Below, piece by piece: positions 5,554-6,619 of a DNA stretch of 6,619 bases (the stretch's first letter is position 1; each line of letters starts with the position of its first letter). The translations under genes and the position numbers were made by a program. The notes under the pieces were generated by a model. That model searched no databases. It was given only the letters and a program-made list of their open reading frames with translations, and was not told where the DNA came from. Source of the DNA: an uncultured Bacteroidales bacterium (GTDB lineage: Bacteria > Bacteroidota > Bacteroidia > Bacteroidales > Paludibacteraceae); contig CAIUKZ010000030.1 of assembly GCA_903899865.1 (NCBI GenBank), forward strand, positions 1-6,619, given 5' to 3'.

Positions 5554-5612
5554 GAGCAGGAGTTTTTTTGTGTAACAAATGATTTTTCACACAATACATA
5601 AGAATCCTGCTC
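5554..5612 (+). promoter_or_regulatory. Antiterminator of the phe attenuator
   Basis: GAGCAGGA (5554-5561) is exactly complementary to TCCTGCTC (5605-5612), and an inner TTGTGT (5568-5573) pairs with ACACAA (5589-5594). The outer pairing uses the same bases as the 5' arm of the terminator at 5604-5628, so the two structures exclude each other. A ribosome stalled on Phe or Tyr codons leaves 5554-5561 free and the antiterminator forms; a ribosome at the stop codon covers it. I see no additional upstream segment that would sequester the 5' arm when the leader is not translated. Confidence 0.75.
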
Positions 5613-5636
5613 AAACAATGAGCGGGATTTTTTTTT
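5604..5636 (+). terminator. Intrinsic terminator of the phe attenuator
   Basis: ATCCTGCTCA (5604-5613) pairs with TGAGCGGGAT (5619-5628), ten pairs including one U-G wobble, around the loop AACAA. A run of nine T (5628-5636) follows. It lies about 220 bases before the pheA start, inside the transcript leader and with no ordinary gene before it, so it must act as a regulated stop. Confidence 0.88.
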
Positions 5637-5778
5637 GTAATTCGTTAACGAGTATATTCCTATCCTCTACTTTGATAGGGACGTAGAAAGTAATTATTAC
5701 AAACAGATGAAACGAACATGTCCAAAACCAAAACTAGGACATAGAAGGGAATTGAAAATCAACGAAGTTAATGATTAT

Positions 5779-5811
<33 letters not shown>

Positions 5812-5820
5812 ACAATACAC

Positions 5821-5847
5821 CCCCTCCTTTGGAGGGGCTTGGGGAGG
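5821..5847 (+). repeat. CCCCTCC/GGAGGGG repeat whose tail supplies a Shine-Dalgarno for pheA
   Basis: CCCCTCC (5821-5827) and GGAGGGG (5831-5837) flank TTT, followed by CTTGGGGAGG to 5847. It has the same layout as the repeat at 1982-2012. Its terminal GGAGG (5843-5847) stands eight bases before the pheA ATG, an ideal Shine-Dalgarno distance, in a phylum where such sites are rarely used. The stem lies right next to the ribosome-binding site and could affect initiation. Confidence 0.65.
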
Positions 5848-5855
5848 CAAAAAAA

Positions 5856-6619
5856 ATGAAAACAATAGCAATACAAGGAGTTAAGGGTGCATTCCACGAA
5901 ATAGCTGCTCGTCAGTATTTTGAAGGTGAAGAGATAAATGTACTAGAATGCTATACATTTAAGGATTTGTTTGATGCAATAGCAAAAGACCCTGAACTGA
6001 TAGGTATTGTCGCTATTGAAAACACCATTGCTGGAAGCCTTTTGCCCAATTATGCACTTCTTCGTGAGAGCGGTTGTCCCATTGTAGGCGAACATAAATT
6101 GAGGATAGAACACAATCTGGTAGCCCTGCCAGGACAAGACAAGAATGAGATTTGTGAAGTGTATTCTCACCCCATTGCGCTGATGCAATGTGAAGATTTC
6201 TTTGCATCACACAAATATATGCGAGCAATAGCGAGTGAAGATACTGCATTGTCGGCCAAAGAAATAGCCGTAAAAGGTCTCAAGGGACGCGCAGCGATAT
6301 GTAGCTCACTAGCTGCCCAAATGTATGAACTTGACATATTAGCGAGAGGCATAGAAACTAATAAGCGTAATTTCACTCGATTTCTAATCATTGCACAGCC
6401 TCAACTGGCTAGTCAGTTGAAAAAAGGAAAACAAGTCGATAAAGTTTCACTGGTATTTTCACTGTCGCATCATGAAGGTAGTTTAGCAAAAGTGCTTACC
6501 ATCCTGGCGGACAATCACATGAACTTGACCAAAATCCAATCCCTTCCCATCATCGGCGAAGAATGGAGGTATCAGTTTTATATAGATTTTACATTTACTG
6601 ATTATAATCAATTTCAAAA
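5856..6619 (+). CDS. pheA: Prephenate dehydratase (3' end beyond window)
   Basis: The enzyme converts prephenate to phenylpyruvate with loss of water and CO2, the committed step to phenylalanine, in the cytoplasm. The visible 254 residues start with MKTIAIQGVKGAFHEIAA, typical of the family. The periplasmic-binding-like catalytic domain (about 1-180) includes ENTIAGSLLPNY (55-66), SEDTA (127-131) and the key NFTRF (172-176) with the catalytic Thr174. A C-terminal ACT domain begins near 198; GSLAKVL (208-214) and KIQSLP (226-231) occupy the places of the GALV and ESRP motifs that bind Phe for feedback inhibition. About 25 residues are missing at the window end. There is no fused chorismate mutase at the N-terminus, unlike the enterobacterial P-protein. 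The ATG at 5856 has a GGAGG eight bases upstream. Expression is controlled by the Phe/Tyr attenuator upstream, and the gene probably heads an aromatic amino acid operon. Confidence 0.95.
   Translation, partial: MKTIAIQGVKGAFHEIAARQYFEGEEINVLECYTFKDLFDAIAKDPELIGIVAIENTIAGSLLPNYALLRESGCPIVGEHKLRIEHNLVALPGQDKNEICEVYSHPIALMQCEDFFASHKYMRAIASEDTALSAKEIAVKGLKGRAAICSSLAAQMYELDILARGIETNKRNFTRFLIIAQPQLASQLKKGKQVDKVSLVFSLSHHEGSLAKVLTILADNHMNLTKIQSLPIIGEEWRYQFYIDFTFTDYNQFQ

Overview
The window looks like chromosome of a member of the Bacteroidota. Promoter-like sites fit the TTTG...TAnnTTTG pattern of that phylum, most start codons lack a Shine-Dalgarno sequence, and the intergenic DNA is full of short palindromic and tandem repeats of a kind seen in these genomes. 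No species can be named from this stretch alone. A ferredoxin-linked transhydrogenase (NfnAB) hints at anaerobic or fermentative metabolism, but that is inference.

Left end (1-1351). An AT-rich minus-strand gene (11-838) encodes a HamA/DUF1837 protein, the nuclease of Hachiman anti-phage defence. The next gene begins inside its stop codon (ATGA overlap) and leaves the window after four codons; it is where hamB, the helicase partner, is expected. About 500 bases without a convincing gene follow. They hold a terminator-like hairpin just upstream of hamA, a perfect 33-base palindrome, a second long inverted repeat and an orphan promoter-like box. This stretch looks like the boundary of a defence island.

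Middle (1352-5221, all minus strand). A short gene for a carboxypeptidase-regulatory-like domain protein appears to have lost its 5' end. It is followed by ribE (riboflavin synthase), nfnB and nfnA. In transcription order this is nfnA, nfnB, ribE, ending at a strong intrinsic terminator at 1908-1937. NfnA and NfnB are the two subunits of the electron-bifurcating NADH-dependent ferredoxin:NADP+ oxidoreductase, which carries FAD in both subunits; ribE makes the FAD precursor. The gaps between these genes hold heptamer tandem repeats that run into the stop codons of both nfn genes, and a cluster of three hairpins.

Right end (5222-6619). A divergent promoter region leads on the plus strand to a complete amino-acid attenuator: a good promoter, a 17-residue leader peptide (MLNRFFTYFYFYFYFSK) with six Phe and four Tyr codons, an antiterminator and an intrinsic terminator. 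After a spacer with a (CTAA)8 microsatellite and a palindromic repeat comes pheA (prephenate dehydratase), cut by the window end. The mixed Phe/Tyr leader predicts that pheA heads an operon making both amino acids. The attenuator and the HamA gene are the most interesting parts of the window.
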